Positions 18,591 through 27,760 of a stretch of 64,000 bases of DNA are shown piece after piece. The stretch's first letter is position 1, and each line of letters starts with the position of its first letter. The notes beneath the pieces were generated by a model. It was not told where the DNA came from. It saw only the letters and a program-made list of their open reading frames with translations, and searched no databases. The translations under genes and the position numbers were made by a program. The DNA is from DASPKM01 sp963817075 (lineage in GTDB: Bacteria > Bacteroidota > Bacteroidia > Chitinophagales > Chitinophagaceae), in assembly GCA_963817075.1 (NCBI GenBank), contig CAWFMT010000002.1, positions 124,001 through 188,000 of the forward strand. Reading direction: 5' to 3'.

Positions 18591-18662
18591 GCAAAAAGGA
18601 AACGGAATAAATGAAATCTGAGGAATACAGGTAGGCTATTCTTTATGCCGTAGTCTTTTTGC
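18591..18662 (-). promoter_or_regulatory. Structured leader hairpin, copy 2 (upstream of the ssb unit)
   Basis: Outer stem GCAAAAAG (18591-18598)/CTTTTTGC (18655-18662), a 4x4 internal loop, inner stem CGGAATAAA (18603-18611)/TTTATGCCG (18642-18650) and a 30-nt loop. The inner stem is identical to copy 1, while both arms of the outer stem changed together. On the minus strand it ends about 91 nt before the start of the 70-residue gene. Confidence 0.65.
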
Positions 18663-19169
18663 CCTTAGCAGAATCATTGATCACAGTCGCAAGCTTTGCT
18701 TTCGCATTTGCCCGCATTTGTTACAAAACGAAATCATTGCCTGCATTTTTAAATCTGCGGAAGTGAAATATCAGCATCATTAATTTGTAACATCAAGGAA
18801 TTTTACTTGAAGCGAATGACTGAATGCAGCTGCTTGTGGAATGTGCTTTCGACATAGAGCTATGTGTCATTCCGCTTACTAATTTTAAAAGCTTACAGGA
18901 TTATGCGGAATGCCAAAGCGAATAAATAATGGAACAAACATGGAACCGGCTTTGCTCCAATGAAGGAAGTAGCGGAAAGTTGAATTCCACAATGAATATT
19001 AAAGGTGTAGTATACCGAAGTATGAGGGATTGTACGCCGGAAATCTGATCAATTGTTGAACAATGAACGGGACAGTGAAGGGAACGTCGCAAGGGACGAT
19101 GATAGGAATACCAAGGCTAATGCAAAAGCCACGTTCAAGTTTTCATGAATAACTTTCGAAAGTTTCAAC
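18663..19169. other. Non-coding stretch between the ssb unit and the macrodomain gene
   Basis: About 500 bp with no credible gene. It holds a short hairpin ACATAG/CTATGT near 18855 and a perfect 14-bp palindrome AACTTTCGAAAGTT at 19151-19164, just beyond the end of the macrodomain gene. The promoter of the ssb unit should lie at its left end. An oriT might also be expected near the mobilisation genes, but I cannot point to one. Confidence 0.4.
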
Positions 19170-19841
19170 TTAAGTAGGGGAGTTGAGTACATAACTAAAC
19201 GCTTTTTCCAATGTTTTTTCGCCTATACCTTGGTAATTGGCTAATGAAATCATTGAATTAATTTCCCCTGTTTGGATTATCTCAGATATCTTTTTTGCGT
19301 ATTGCGGTTGAATGCCTGTTTCCGCTTTGATTTGTTTCTCACCTAATGAAAGCCATTTTTGCTTGAAAGAAGCAAATAGATCATCTTTTGCATTAGGGTC
19401 GTAATCGTATATTTCAATATCTATTACACATTTTGCTAAATACTCATCCATTAGTTTTTTTACTTCGTTTGTATCTAGACCTCCGTTGTGTGTGCCAAGC
19501 AAAGGAAAAGCTATAGAAGTGATTCCTTTCTTTCTGTATGTTTCTACAAATTTCTGTAACCCCTGCTCAATCCATTCAATTTTGCTCGGATATTTCCAAT
19601 GAAATTTTGTTGGGAAACTCAAAATCCAAGGTGCGTTTTGTTGTTTAGTGTAAAGCCATAATGAACCTGTTTTAATCAGTTTGTTTTTACAATGTTCTTT
19701 GTATTCTTCATACATTTTGGGATAGCGAAGTCTATGTACAAATGCTACTCCTTTGCCCATAACGCCAACGCAATTCACTGTGTTTACGATTGTTTGGCAC
19801 TTGGTATTAAAAATATTTCCCTTTATATGTTTTACGGCCAT
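19170..19841 (-). CDS. DarG-like macrodomain antitoxin
   Basis: 223 residues from ATG 19841; a TTG eight codons earlier is less likely. The macrodomain fills about residues 1-145, with the DarG-type signature TIVNTVNCVGVMGKGVAF and FPLLGTHNGGLD. The C-terminal ~70 residues are helical with a helix-hairpin-like YQGIGEKTLEKAFSYV. DarG macrodomains remove ADP-ribose from thymidines modified by DarT. It directly follows the gene whose C-terminus is DarT-like (26 bp gap), the toxin-then-antitoxin order of darTG. It is the last gene of the four-gene operon. Confidence 0.85.
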   Translation of the reverse strand: MAVKHIKGNIFNTKCQTIVNTVNCVGVMGKGVAFVHRLRYPKMYEEYKEHCKNKLIKTGSLWLYTKQQNAPWILSFPTKFHWKYPSKIEWIEQGLQKFVETYRKKGITSIAFPLLGTHNGGLDTNEVKKLMDEYLAKCVIDIEIYDYDPNAKDDLFASFKQKWLSLGEKQIKAETGIQPQYAKKISEIIQTGEINSMISLANYQGIGEKTLEKAFSYVLNSPT

Positions 19842-19867
19842 TGTGTATCTGAAAATAATTTGCAAAG

Positions 19868-22800
19868 TTAAATTAAAGCCATTCGGTTTCCTTTAGCATA
19901 AACGAACCAATTCCTGCCCGATTCATCTATGAAGTTTAGCCGTATGTTTTGTTTTATGTTTCCGATTGAAACATACGAGTTAAAAATAATTTTATCCTTA
20001 TACACTTTGGTTACATCTCCCGAAAGAATCTCTATTTCTTTGACGTCATTTGTTCCGTTCAAAACAAAATAACCGTTTCCGTTGAAAGCGGTTGAAATGT
20101 GCAATTCCGAGCCTTCTTCTTCAACTCTGATTCGTGGATTTTCATTATTGTAATAACTTCTATTCACCACAATTTTAGAGAAAATCTCTTTATGTTCTTG
20201 TCCTAATAAATTTATGAGTAGCGTTCTATCTGTATCAGAAGAGCAAACAATTTCAAAGTCCTTGAAATCATTAAACGAAAGTTCATCTTTAACCAAAAAT
20301 TCCTGCTGAGCATAATTTCTGTATCTGTTATAATCTTCTTTCGTTGCATATTGCTCGGGCGTATAATACAAATCATGAAAGCCAAATTTGTTAATCATCG
20401 TTTCTATGCTTCCAAATTTTGTGGACCTTGTCTGCATATTTCCATTACTAATGCAGCACAAGTCTTCATTTTTAAACAGAACTTCCTTTAGCGAAAAGCG
20501 AAAGAAAATAGGAACAGGGCATTTAGGAAAACCCAAACCTCGTGCTTTTTCATACCACGAGACCCAACCATACTGTTTGCTTTCATACCCGTCACTTGTA
20601 TTTTTTCCTAAAAACTCATTGTAAAACTGTGTTGGCGTGTGTGGTCTGAAATAAAAACGGGCATAGTCATGAGCATCGTTTCTTAAATGAACTACGTTTC
20701 CCGCGGCATCGCCTCTGATAGTAGCCTTATTTCTGCTTTGAATTTTTTTGTTTTTGATTATTTCAACGGCATTGTCTATATGAGAAAAGTGGTAAACATA
20801 TCCTTTCCATGGAGACCATTGCTGTTCAATTTTGTCAACAAAGGATAAAATGGGGGATTTACCTATTTTGTCAGCTACATAGTTTCCAAGGAGTTCTTCA
20901 ACTCGCTTGTTTGCGTTAAGTGCCGTCCAATTCCAGTATGATTTGAATTGCTGAATAATTTCTTTCGTGAAATCTATGTTGGTGTTTGCTGAAATCAAAT
21001 CCCATTTAAGATATTCTTTGAATTGGGTTAATATCTCATTGTTCAAGGTTAGTCTTCCTTGTTCGCATATAAATTCCCAATCCCATTTATTGGCAAATCG
21101 TTCAATAAATTCAATATCGGAAAAACTAACTTTTGGGTTTTTAGTAATACTATTCCAATTCCATTTGTCTTCGAACTTTGCTAATAATTCTCTTGTTGGC
21201 GTTAGGTTTGAATTTTGCGATAAATAGTTCCAGTCTAAATCAAACTCTTGGGTAATTGTGAGTATTTCAATAGTTGGCAGGAAAGTATTTTGTCGTGAAA
21301 CCGCTTTCCAATTCCAGGGTTTTGATTTTGTTTTTTCAATAAATTCGACATCGAATTGAAGATTGGCATTTTCAGATAAATAAGTCCAATCCCATGTTTT
21401 ATGGGATAGCTCAATAAGAGCCTTGTTGCTTATTTCTATATCATTCCTTTTAGAAAGAGCTGTCCAATCCCAAGTTTTACCCCTCAACTCAAGCAAAAGT
21501 TCAATGGTTAAGGTTGCATTTTTATTTTCCGATAAAACTCCCCAATTCCACCGTTTATCTTGATAATTACGAATTAAGTCACTCTCGATTAAAATGTCTT
21601 TTCGTCTTGAAATAAAGTCAAACTTTAAAAATAACTGGAATTGATTTAGTAAAGCCGCTAAATAGTTTTCATCATCGTTATCTCTTTTTTTCAGGAAGCC
21701 CCCAAATTCACTTAGATATTCCCAATCCCATTTTTCACTTTTGTAATTGCTTATGATTCGCCTGTCATAATTAAGGTTTTTATTCTTTGACAATATTTTC
21801 CAATCCCAAAAATCAGCAAACGCCCTTAAATAATTATTTGTATTACGAAACCAACCCGCTTCCCAATTGTTGGGATTAAATTTTTGGTGGATTGCATTAC
21901 TTTCAGAAAAAATAGTCCAGTTAATTCTTCCCCGGTAATGGTTCAGTGTTCCAATATCAGTTGGAAAAGACCGGTGATTAGATATAAAATCCCAATTCCA
22001 TTCAAAAGCCTCAAGTTGAAGTGTTGATTCAACATAATCGAATAGTGTTTCAAAAGGATAAACAGCCGTTAAATCTTTCCATATTTCTTTTCGTTTTTCG
22101 GTTTCCAAGAAGGACAAGCAAGCTGCAATTCTTGGAAGTTGACTATCCATCGAAAGTTCACTCTCAACTGAAAAAACTTCGTTTATGAGAAATTTCCAAC
22201 TAATGAAATGCGTCAGATCTTCTAAATTGTCAAGAATGGTTTCTTTGTCAAGTTTTCGGGTAGCAATTTCCCAATCCCATTTTTCAAATAAATCTTCCGT
22301 TTCAAAGCTGTCAAGAATGGTTTCTGCTGGACTATTTTTGGTGATGAAATGCCAATCCCAAGGGAAGTGAATATTCGCAAATATAATGTTCTGATTTTCC
22401 TTTCGTGTTAGTTCTTTCCAAAACTGAATATGCTTTTCACAGTCAGTTGTATTGTAAAATATTTCCAAATGCTTGTTCCAAAAAACAACATCAAAACTTG
22501 AATTTAGCAGTATTACATTCCAAAGAAGATTGTTTGAGAAAGAAAGCTTGCCTGAAAAAGCATTTTCAAGAAAACCGACGTCGCTAATCAGCTTTTTGTT
22601 TGTTGATATAGCTTCCCATTCCCAAGCGAAATGAGGAAATTCCTCTATCAAAGTAAAATCTGAAATATGCTGGCTTACATTTCTGCAACCTTTTTCTGTT
22701 ATTATTCGATTGTGATACTGTTGAAAAAGATCCTTACTCCATTCGATATTTTCGTTGGTGTCAAAACCATTTATATATGCTTTGCTTTCCCATTGTATCA

Positions 22801-24313
22801 GATTTTGTTGTTCAAAAAACTTAATAAGCTTTGGTGTCCAAAGATATTTTTGGTGTGCAATAACAAAGTCATCAGGCAAGTGAACTTTTAATATAGTTTT
22901 GAAAGTTTCATCATTCAAGCACTTCGCGGTTATTTCTTCATCGTTGAAAAAACGATTTAACACTGTGTGCCAATCAACTTTGGTTGCAAACTTTGATATA
23001 CTTTTATAGAGAAAATTTAGATTGATTTCTTCCGAAATGAACTTCCAATTCCAATTTTTTGAAATTAGCGTTTCAAGTTTATTTCGGTTTTCAATGAAAG
23101 TATTTCTGAAAACCTCATGCTTACTTATTGTTATCTGATAAAAATCCCAAGTGAAATCTTCTATATGACTTTGAATAAATTCATCAGGTAAATTCTTAGA
23201 TAAATAGTTCCAATCCCATTCACGATCTTTGAGTGTCGAAATTGAAAGTAATGATGTTACAAGTTCGGTTTCTCTGTATGATAATTCCTCGTAGTCCCAA
23301 TTGAAATTTCCAATATGTTCTTTGATGAAATTGCTGTCAAATCTTTGTGTAAGTAAAGCCCAATTCCAATAGTCAGCATATTCTTGAATAACAGACTTAA
23401 TGTTTTCAAGCGGTGTTTTATCTGAAATAACACTCCAAGTACTTCCTTCTCCGTTTTCACGAAACAGCTCAAAAATTTCTTTATCGCCCCAATCAACTTT
23501 CGGATTTTCTGCCAATTCTTTCCAGTTCCATAAGTCAATGTATGTTTTGATGTCTTGTGTTGTAATGGAACTGTTATTGGCAAGAATGTGATAAAACATC
23601 CCTTTGCGAATCAAATTGTTTTTTAATTCTTGATTCTCTGCTAAGTTGATTAAGATTTCTATTTCAGGTTTATTTATGCCTGATTTGTAAAACGAAAATT
23701 GAAAAGATTTCTCAGAGGTGAAAATATCACATTGCAAAGTAATATTCTTGTAATTAATGTATGGATTGTTTTCAAACAGTTCAAGAATTTCACCCTTGTA
23801 AATATCATTTTCAAAAAGTTGAAATTGAAGATTTTGTTTCAACTCAACATCTTCAAATGGTTGCCTTTCGAATTTGTTTTCGTGAAATAAGCCATTCTCT
23901 ATATCAAATACATTTTTGAAAGAAAAATTAAACTTTTCACCAGTTGCAGTTTTGTTTTCAAACAATTTCGTTGTTGCATAATAGTATTTGTATTTTAATT
24001 TGCTTTGTAATGCATCTTTTCCAAATTCAGTCAGTTGAATCGTTTCTTCATCTACTTTAATTAAGTTATATTCTTTAAGTCTTTTGAGATAGATGTTCAA
24101 AATGTCTGTTTCGGCCAAGTCTTGTAAATGGAAGCCCAAAAGCCTTCCCAGGTCAGAAGCATTGATTTGATTTGCTTTTGCATCGATAAGTGTACAAAAT
24201 ATCTCATCGATCTCATTGATGTCAAAAGCCTTTCTATACCGAATTTGGTAAGATGTAGATTTAACCGTCCATTCAAACGAAAAAGTTGCATATGGTGATT
24301 TGGTGCTATCCAT
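19868..24313 (-). CDS. Giant Trp-rich repeat protein with C-terminal DarT-like DNA ADP-ribosyltransferase
   Basis: 1481 residues in three parts. Residues 1-250: an N-terminal region with a possible winged helix (LLGFHLQDLAETDILNIYL, LTEFGKDALQ). About 255-1150: roughly 25 copies of a 25-26-residue unit centred on W-(D/N)-W-x-x-(L/I)-S (WDWTALSKR, WDWTYLSEN, WNWKAVSRQ, WNWNSITKN). About 1160-1370: a DarT (DUF4433) domain with YHFSHIDNAVEIIK, DYARFYFRPHTPTQFYN and a catalytic-type Glu in QQEFLVKDELSF near residue 1336. A ~110-residue tail follows. DarT modifies thymidine in DNA. The repeats suggest a solenoid sensor or scaffold. Its start overlaps the helicase gene by 8 bp, so the two are translationally coupled. 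Confidence 0.8.
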   Translation of the reverse strand: MDSTKSPYATFSFEWTVKSTSYQIRYRKAFDINEIDEIFCTLIDAKANQINASDLGRLLGFHLQDLAETDILNIYLKRLKEYNLIKVDEETIQLTEFGKDALQSKLKYKYYYATTKLFENKTATGEKFNFSFKNVFDIENGLFHENKFERQPFEDVELKQNLQFQLFENDIYKGEILELFENNPYINYKNITLQCDIFTSEKSFQFSFYKSGINKPEIEILINLAENQELKNNLIRKGMFYHILANNSSITTQDIKTYIDLWNWKELAENPKVDWGDKEIFELFRENGEGSTWSVISDKTPLENIKSVIQEYADYWNWALLTQRFDSNFIKEHIGNFNWDYEELSYRETELVTSLLSISTLKDREWDWNYLSKNLPDEFIQSHIEDFTWDFYQITISKHEVFRNTFIENRNKLETLISKNWNWKFISEEINLNFLYKSISKFATKVDWHTVLNRFFNDEEITAKCLNDETFKTILKVHLPDDFVIAHQKYLWTPKLIKFFEQQNLIQWESKAYINGFDTNENIEWSKDLFQQYHNRIITEKGCRNVSQHISDFTLIEEFPHFAWEWEAISTNKKLISDVGFLENAFSGKLSFSNNLLWNVILLNSSFDVVFWNKHLEIFYNTTDCEKHIQFWKELTRKENQNIIFANIHFPWDWHFITKNSPAETILDSFETEDLFEKWDWEIATRKLDKETILDNLEDLTHFISWKFLINEVFSVESELSMDSQLPRIAACLSFLETEKRKEIWKDLTAVYPFETLFDYVESTLQLEAFEWNWDFISNHRSFPTDIGTLNHYRGRINWTIFSESNAIHQKFNPNNWEAGWFRNTNNYLRAFADFWDWKILSKNKNLNYDRRIISNYKSEKWDWEYLSEFGGFLKKRDNDDENYLAALLNQFQLFLKFDFISRRKDILIESDLIRNYQDKRWNWGVLSENKNATLTIELLLELRGKTWDWTALSKRNDIEISNKALIELSHKTWDWTYLSENANLQFDVEFIEKTKSKPWNWKAVSRQNTFLPTIEILTITQEFDLDWNYLSQNSNLTPTRELLAKFEDKWNWNSITKNPKVSFSDIEFIERFANKWDWEFICEQGRLTLNNEILTQFKEYLKWDLISANTNIDFTKEIIQQFKSYWNWTALNANKRVEELLGNYVADKIGKSPILSFVDKIEQQWSPWKGYVYHFSHIDNAVEIIKNKKIQSRNKATIRGDAAGNVVHLRNDAHDYARFYFRPHTPTQFYNEFLGKNTSDGYESKQYGWVSWYEKARGLGFPKCPVPIFFRFSLKEVLFKNEDLCCISNGNMQTRSTKFGSIETMINKFGFHDLYYTPEQYATKEDYNRYRNYAQQEFLVKDELSFNDFKDFEIVCSSDTDRTLLINLLGQEHKEIFSKIVVNRSYYNNENPRIRVEEEGSELHISTAFNGNGYFVLNGTNDVKEIEILSGDVTKVYKDKIIFNSYVSIGNIKQNIRLNFIDESGRNWFVYAKGNRMALI

Positions 24314-27300
24314 TCCGTTCTACCGCTTTTTGTAACTCCTCTGCATTGATATATTTTCCCTTTTGCTGAATACAATCAAACACGTTCTTATAAATGTTCT
24401 TCCTGTAAAAATGTTCGCGGTTTCCAACTATAATTAACAATCGCTTTGCTCTTGACAAAGCAACGTTTAGTCGATTCGGGGATTCAGCAAAACCTAAGCT
24501 TTCCTGATTAAGATACCCGGTGCTCTCATACAAATCAAAATCAGGTTGTTGATATTGCGATGATGCAATTTTATTACTCCGCACCATTGAAACGATAATG
24601 ATATTACGTTCCATTCCCTGAAACCTATCTACTGTGCTCAGCCTAATAAGATTCTGCTTATCATTTACTTTTCCTCTCCCTTTATACAGATCATTATGGA
24701 CGTGAACAAGCATTTTTTCTAAGTAGTTAATTTGCTTACCGTAAAAACTGATAAGGCCGATTTGCCTTTCTTCAAGAGTTTTCGATTTTAGCCATTCATC
24801 AAATTCACTTTTCCCTTCGCAGTTTTTTAGTAGATTCAGAATGTTATCAACAGCTTCAATCTCTCCAAAGTTTACTCTTGATGTGCCTTCCTGAATTTCG
24901 GGTGTTGTTACATTTATCCAAATGGTATGGGTTTCAGGAGTAATAATGTTTTTATACATTAGACCGTGATACCTTGAATCCCATTTGTCAAAGGAATCAT
25001 GATAAGTTTCTTCTAATGGCAATCCACAATTTAATCCGCCGTCATTTTTGTAAAATTGAGAAATAACCTCGTTGATTGCAGGATGCATTCGGTATTGCGT
25101 ATCAAAAGTTCCTTTTATACTTTCATCAATTTGAGTAAACAATCTTTCAAATTGTGATGTTTCAAATTCTTTCTGTGAAAGCATTTTGGCTAATGTTTTT
25201 TCGCCTATTGAAATAAGCAAATCTTTGATTTCTTCACCGTCAATCATTGGCGGCAATTGCCTGTGGTCGCCAACGATAATAGATTTCTTTCCGTAAAGAA
25301 CAGGCAAGGCCAGTTCGGGCGGTGTTGCCTTACTGGCTTCATCCATGATAACGGTATCAAAACTTATGTTTTGTTCTTTGAAAACATCTTGGTACGAACG
25401 AAAAAATGAAGTCCATTTGTTCTCAGAATTTAGTTTGCCAATAGAACTTCCTGTTGCTCCAATCAAGTTGGTGTATTCCAAGTATTTGTCAGCAAACAAT
25501 TTCTTCGTTTCTCTATTCGGATTTTGGAGATGGTTTTTCCATTTCGCTAATGCAAAATCTATTTGTTCATCGTTCTGAGTTGTAATTCTGTTTGAGATAT
25601 TTCCAATCCAATGGACGACCGTGTTGACTTGTGTTTCAGTACCTTTTTGCCAATCTTCAATAGCGGATAATGAATAAAAATATCCTTCCGATTCTAAGTT
25701 CTCGGCGTTCCCAAAACGAATTGGTTTTACAATATTGCTTTGCCCGTTTTTCAATCTATCAATAGCATTATCTACGGCAAGATTAGTTTCAGATGTCAAA
25801 AGGATTTTTTGCTTTTGTTCTTTTCTGATGTGTTGCCAAATAATTTCAGCTATTGCAGTTGATTTCCCCGTTCCCGGCGGACCCTGTATCAAAGCAAGTT
25901 CTTCTGCATACATCGATTTGAAAATGGCTTGCTTCTGTGATTCATTCAAAGATTTGGAAAAGAGATTACTTTCAAAGTCCTTCCATTCTGCACTTGATTT
26001 GTTTAGTAGGTAATCAATGTTTTCAATGACTTTTGCCTTTGATGAATCATACAAGAATTTCTTAGCATTGTCATTGGGCAGCCTTTCCTTTGATTCAAGT
26101 TTGATAACCGTGTCTTCTAATCGTTTTATCTTGTCTTTTTCTCCCTTCAAATCGGGAAAGATAGCTTTAACTATCTCTGAGCTTATGTTTCCTTTTACTT
26201 CTTCAAGTCTATCTTCCTCTATTGCAAAATACAATTCAGGATAATTTACTTTTTGCAATTTGCCTAAATAAAATTTTCCAATATTTATTTTCTCCTTGGG
26301 GCTCCCAAAAAAGAAATCCTCTCTCAAAATCTTTGTGAGTTTATCTTCTTCCTGTTCAACTTTTAAGTCAAAATTTTCTTCGCAAAGATATTTTTCCCGA
26401 AACGTGTCGTTTATTGTGCAATTGAAATTTTCTGGATCAATCAATATGTCTAATTGATTTCGTAATCTTGAAAGAATTTCAGTTTTATTTCCTGCTTGGT
26501 AAAATTGTCTGAATATCAATTTTTGTCCATTGGCAATTAGTTTCGTAAACAGACTTGGATATGCTTTACTCAGATTTGCTTGCAATTCGTGCAAGCCTGT
26601 TTCAAATTTTATAGTGAACTTGAATTTATGACTTTCTCTAAAGTCGCTAATATCAAAGTATGAAAACGCTTTGACTAAGTTTAATTTTTCGAATAATTCT
26701 TCTTCTGTTTCAAAATCAAATGAAATAGTTCTGTGAGTCTGGCTTATTTGAAATATTTCTCCGTGTATTTCAGAAAATAGCTTATTCCAAAAAACATCCT
26801 CTTTGCGTTCAAGTTCATCTATTCCTTTATCAAATAGTGTGAAGTCAAAACTATAATCGGTTGCGTACGAAGCCTCAAAATGATTGTCGGGAAAATAGTT
26901 TTTTAATGTACGTTTTAGCCGGAAAGCTTCGAAATTCAAATTCGAATCGTGTTTGTGGTAAAACTCGTTATCATAGTTGAAATAAAGGCAAGAATCCTGT
27001 GATTTAGGGAGTGTGACTCCTATACTTTGCAATGCTTCGATTTGACGGTTTAAATTTTCAGCATTTTGGAATTTGAATATTAATGAATTACCACGTTTAG
27101 TTAGGCCAAAGTGTTTTTGAAATAACTCGTAGACATCTTGCTGTAACTCACCTTTTACTCTTATATTGATACCGCGTTGAGAGATTTCAATTTCTTTATA
27201 AAAAGTAGAGATAAGAAACGAAACAGAAGGCTTTAATGGGAATACTGCTCCTGCCTTTGTATCAAATTTAAGGTCCTGAATTTTATTTACTTTTTTCCAT

Positions 27301-27743
27301 TCATCAATGGTTAGGAATATCAACCCTGAATTTCTAAAACTATAGTTTGTTGGCAAATCTCCAATGACGTTTTTTAGATCTTCCCTGGTGTCACTATTAT
27401 TGCCAACAATATCCCCTTCAATAACAGGGTTTTCATTGAAGTCAATGTAACAGATTTCCGAAAGTTCTTTTAGCTTGGCGAGTTCATCTTTTGCTATATC
27501 GGTAGTGTTTTCAAGACTCGTCAATATATAGCCGCGGTTGAAATCAAAGTCTTTGACTTTGAAGATTCTTTCAGCCTCTTTCTTAAATACTTGTTTGAAA
27601 ATGTCCTGATCTATAGATAGATGCAATTTCAGCCCATTAATCTGAATTGCTTTTGAAGTATCAATGCCAATAGGTTTAGATTTATACTCTAATATTTTGG
27701 ATTGCGCCAGAATATATTTCTTCCAAATCTCCTTTTGGCTCAT
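24306..27743 (-). CDS. SF1 (UPF1/Dna2-like) helicase with long N-terminal region
   Basis: 1145 residues. The C-terminal half is an SF1B helicase: Walker A GPPGTGKSTAIAEII near residue 621, motif Ia LLTSETNLAVDNAI, Walker B VIMDEASKATPPELALP near residue 798, motif III VGDHRQLPPMI, motif V STVDRFQGMERNIIIVSMVR and motif VI NVALSRAKRLLIIVG near residue 1100. The first ~560 residues are unassigned. It lies 17 bp after the DUF262 gene and overlaps the repeat-DarT gene, so all four genes form one transcript. It probably supplies the nucleic-acid translocation or sensing activity. Confidence 0.9.
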   Translation of the reverse strand: MSQKEIWKKYILAQSKILEYKSKPIGIDTSKAIQINGLKLHLSIDQDIFKQVFKKEAERIFKVKDFDFNRGYILTSLENTTDIAKDELAKLKELSEICYIDFNENPVIEGDIVGNNSDTREDLKNVIGDLPTNYSFRNSGLIFLTIDEWKKVNKIQDLKFDTKAGAVFPLKPSVSFLISTFYKEIEISQRGINIRVKGELQQDVYELFQKHFGLTKRGNSLIFKFQNAENLNRQIEALQSIGVTLPKSQDSCLYFNYDNEFYHKHDSNLNFEAFRLKRTLKNYFPDNHFEASYATDYSFDFTLFDKGIDELERKEDVFWNKLFSEIHGEIFQISQTHRTISFDFETEEELFEKLNLVKAFSYFDISDFRESHKFKFTIKFETGLHELQANLSKAYPSLFTKLIANGQKLIFRQFYQAGNKTEILSRLRNQLDILIDPENFNCTINDTFREKYLCEENFDLKVEQEEDKLTKILREDFFFGSPKEKINIGKFYLGKLQKVNYPELYFAIEEDRLEEVKGNISSEIVKAIFPDLKGEKDKIKRLEDTVIKLESKERLPNDNAKKFLYDSSKAKVIENIDYLLNKSSAEWKDFESNLFSKSLNESQKQAIFKSMYAEELALIQGPPGTGKSTAIAEIIWQHIRKEQKQKILLTSETNLAVDNAIDRLKNGQSNIVKPIRFGNAENLESEGYFYSLSAIEDWQKGTETQVNTVVHWIGNISNRITTQNDEQIDFALAKWKNHLQNPNRETKKLFADKYLEYTNLIGATGSSIGKLNSENKWTSFFRSYQDVFKEQNISFDTVIMDEASKATPPELALPVLYGKKSIIVGDHRQLPPMIDGEEIKDLLISIGEKTLAKMLSQKEFETSQFERLFTQIDESIKGTFDTQYRMHPAINEVISQFYKNDGGLNCGLPLEETYHDSFDKWDSRYHGLMYKNIITPETHTIWINVTTPEIQEGTSRVNFGEIEAVDNILNLLKNCEGKSEFDEWLKSKTLEERQIGLISFYGKQINYLEKMLVHVHNDLYKGRGKVNDKQNLIRLSTVDRFQGMERNIIIVSMVRSNKIASSQYQQPDFDLYESTGYLNQESLGFAESPNRLNVALSRAKRLLIIVGNREHFYRKNIYKNVFDCIQQKGKYINAEELQKAVERNG

Positions 27744-27760
27744 ATTTAATTGATATTTGG

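Noticed and set aside
19868..24313. CRISPR-like or DNA tandem repeat in the giant gene
   Set aside because: The periodicity is at protein level (Trp motif every 26 residues); nucleotide copies are too divergent and there are no spacers.
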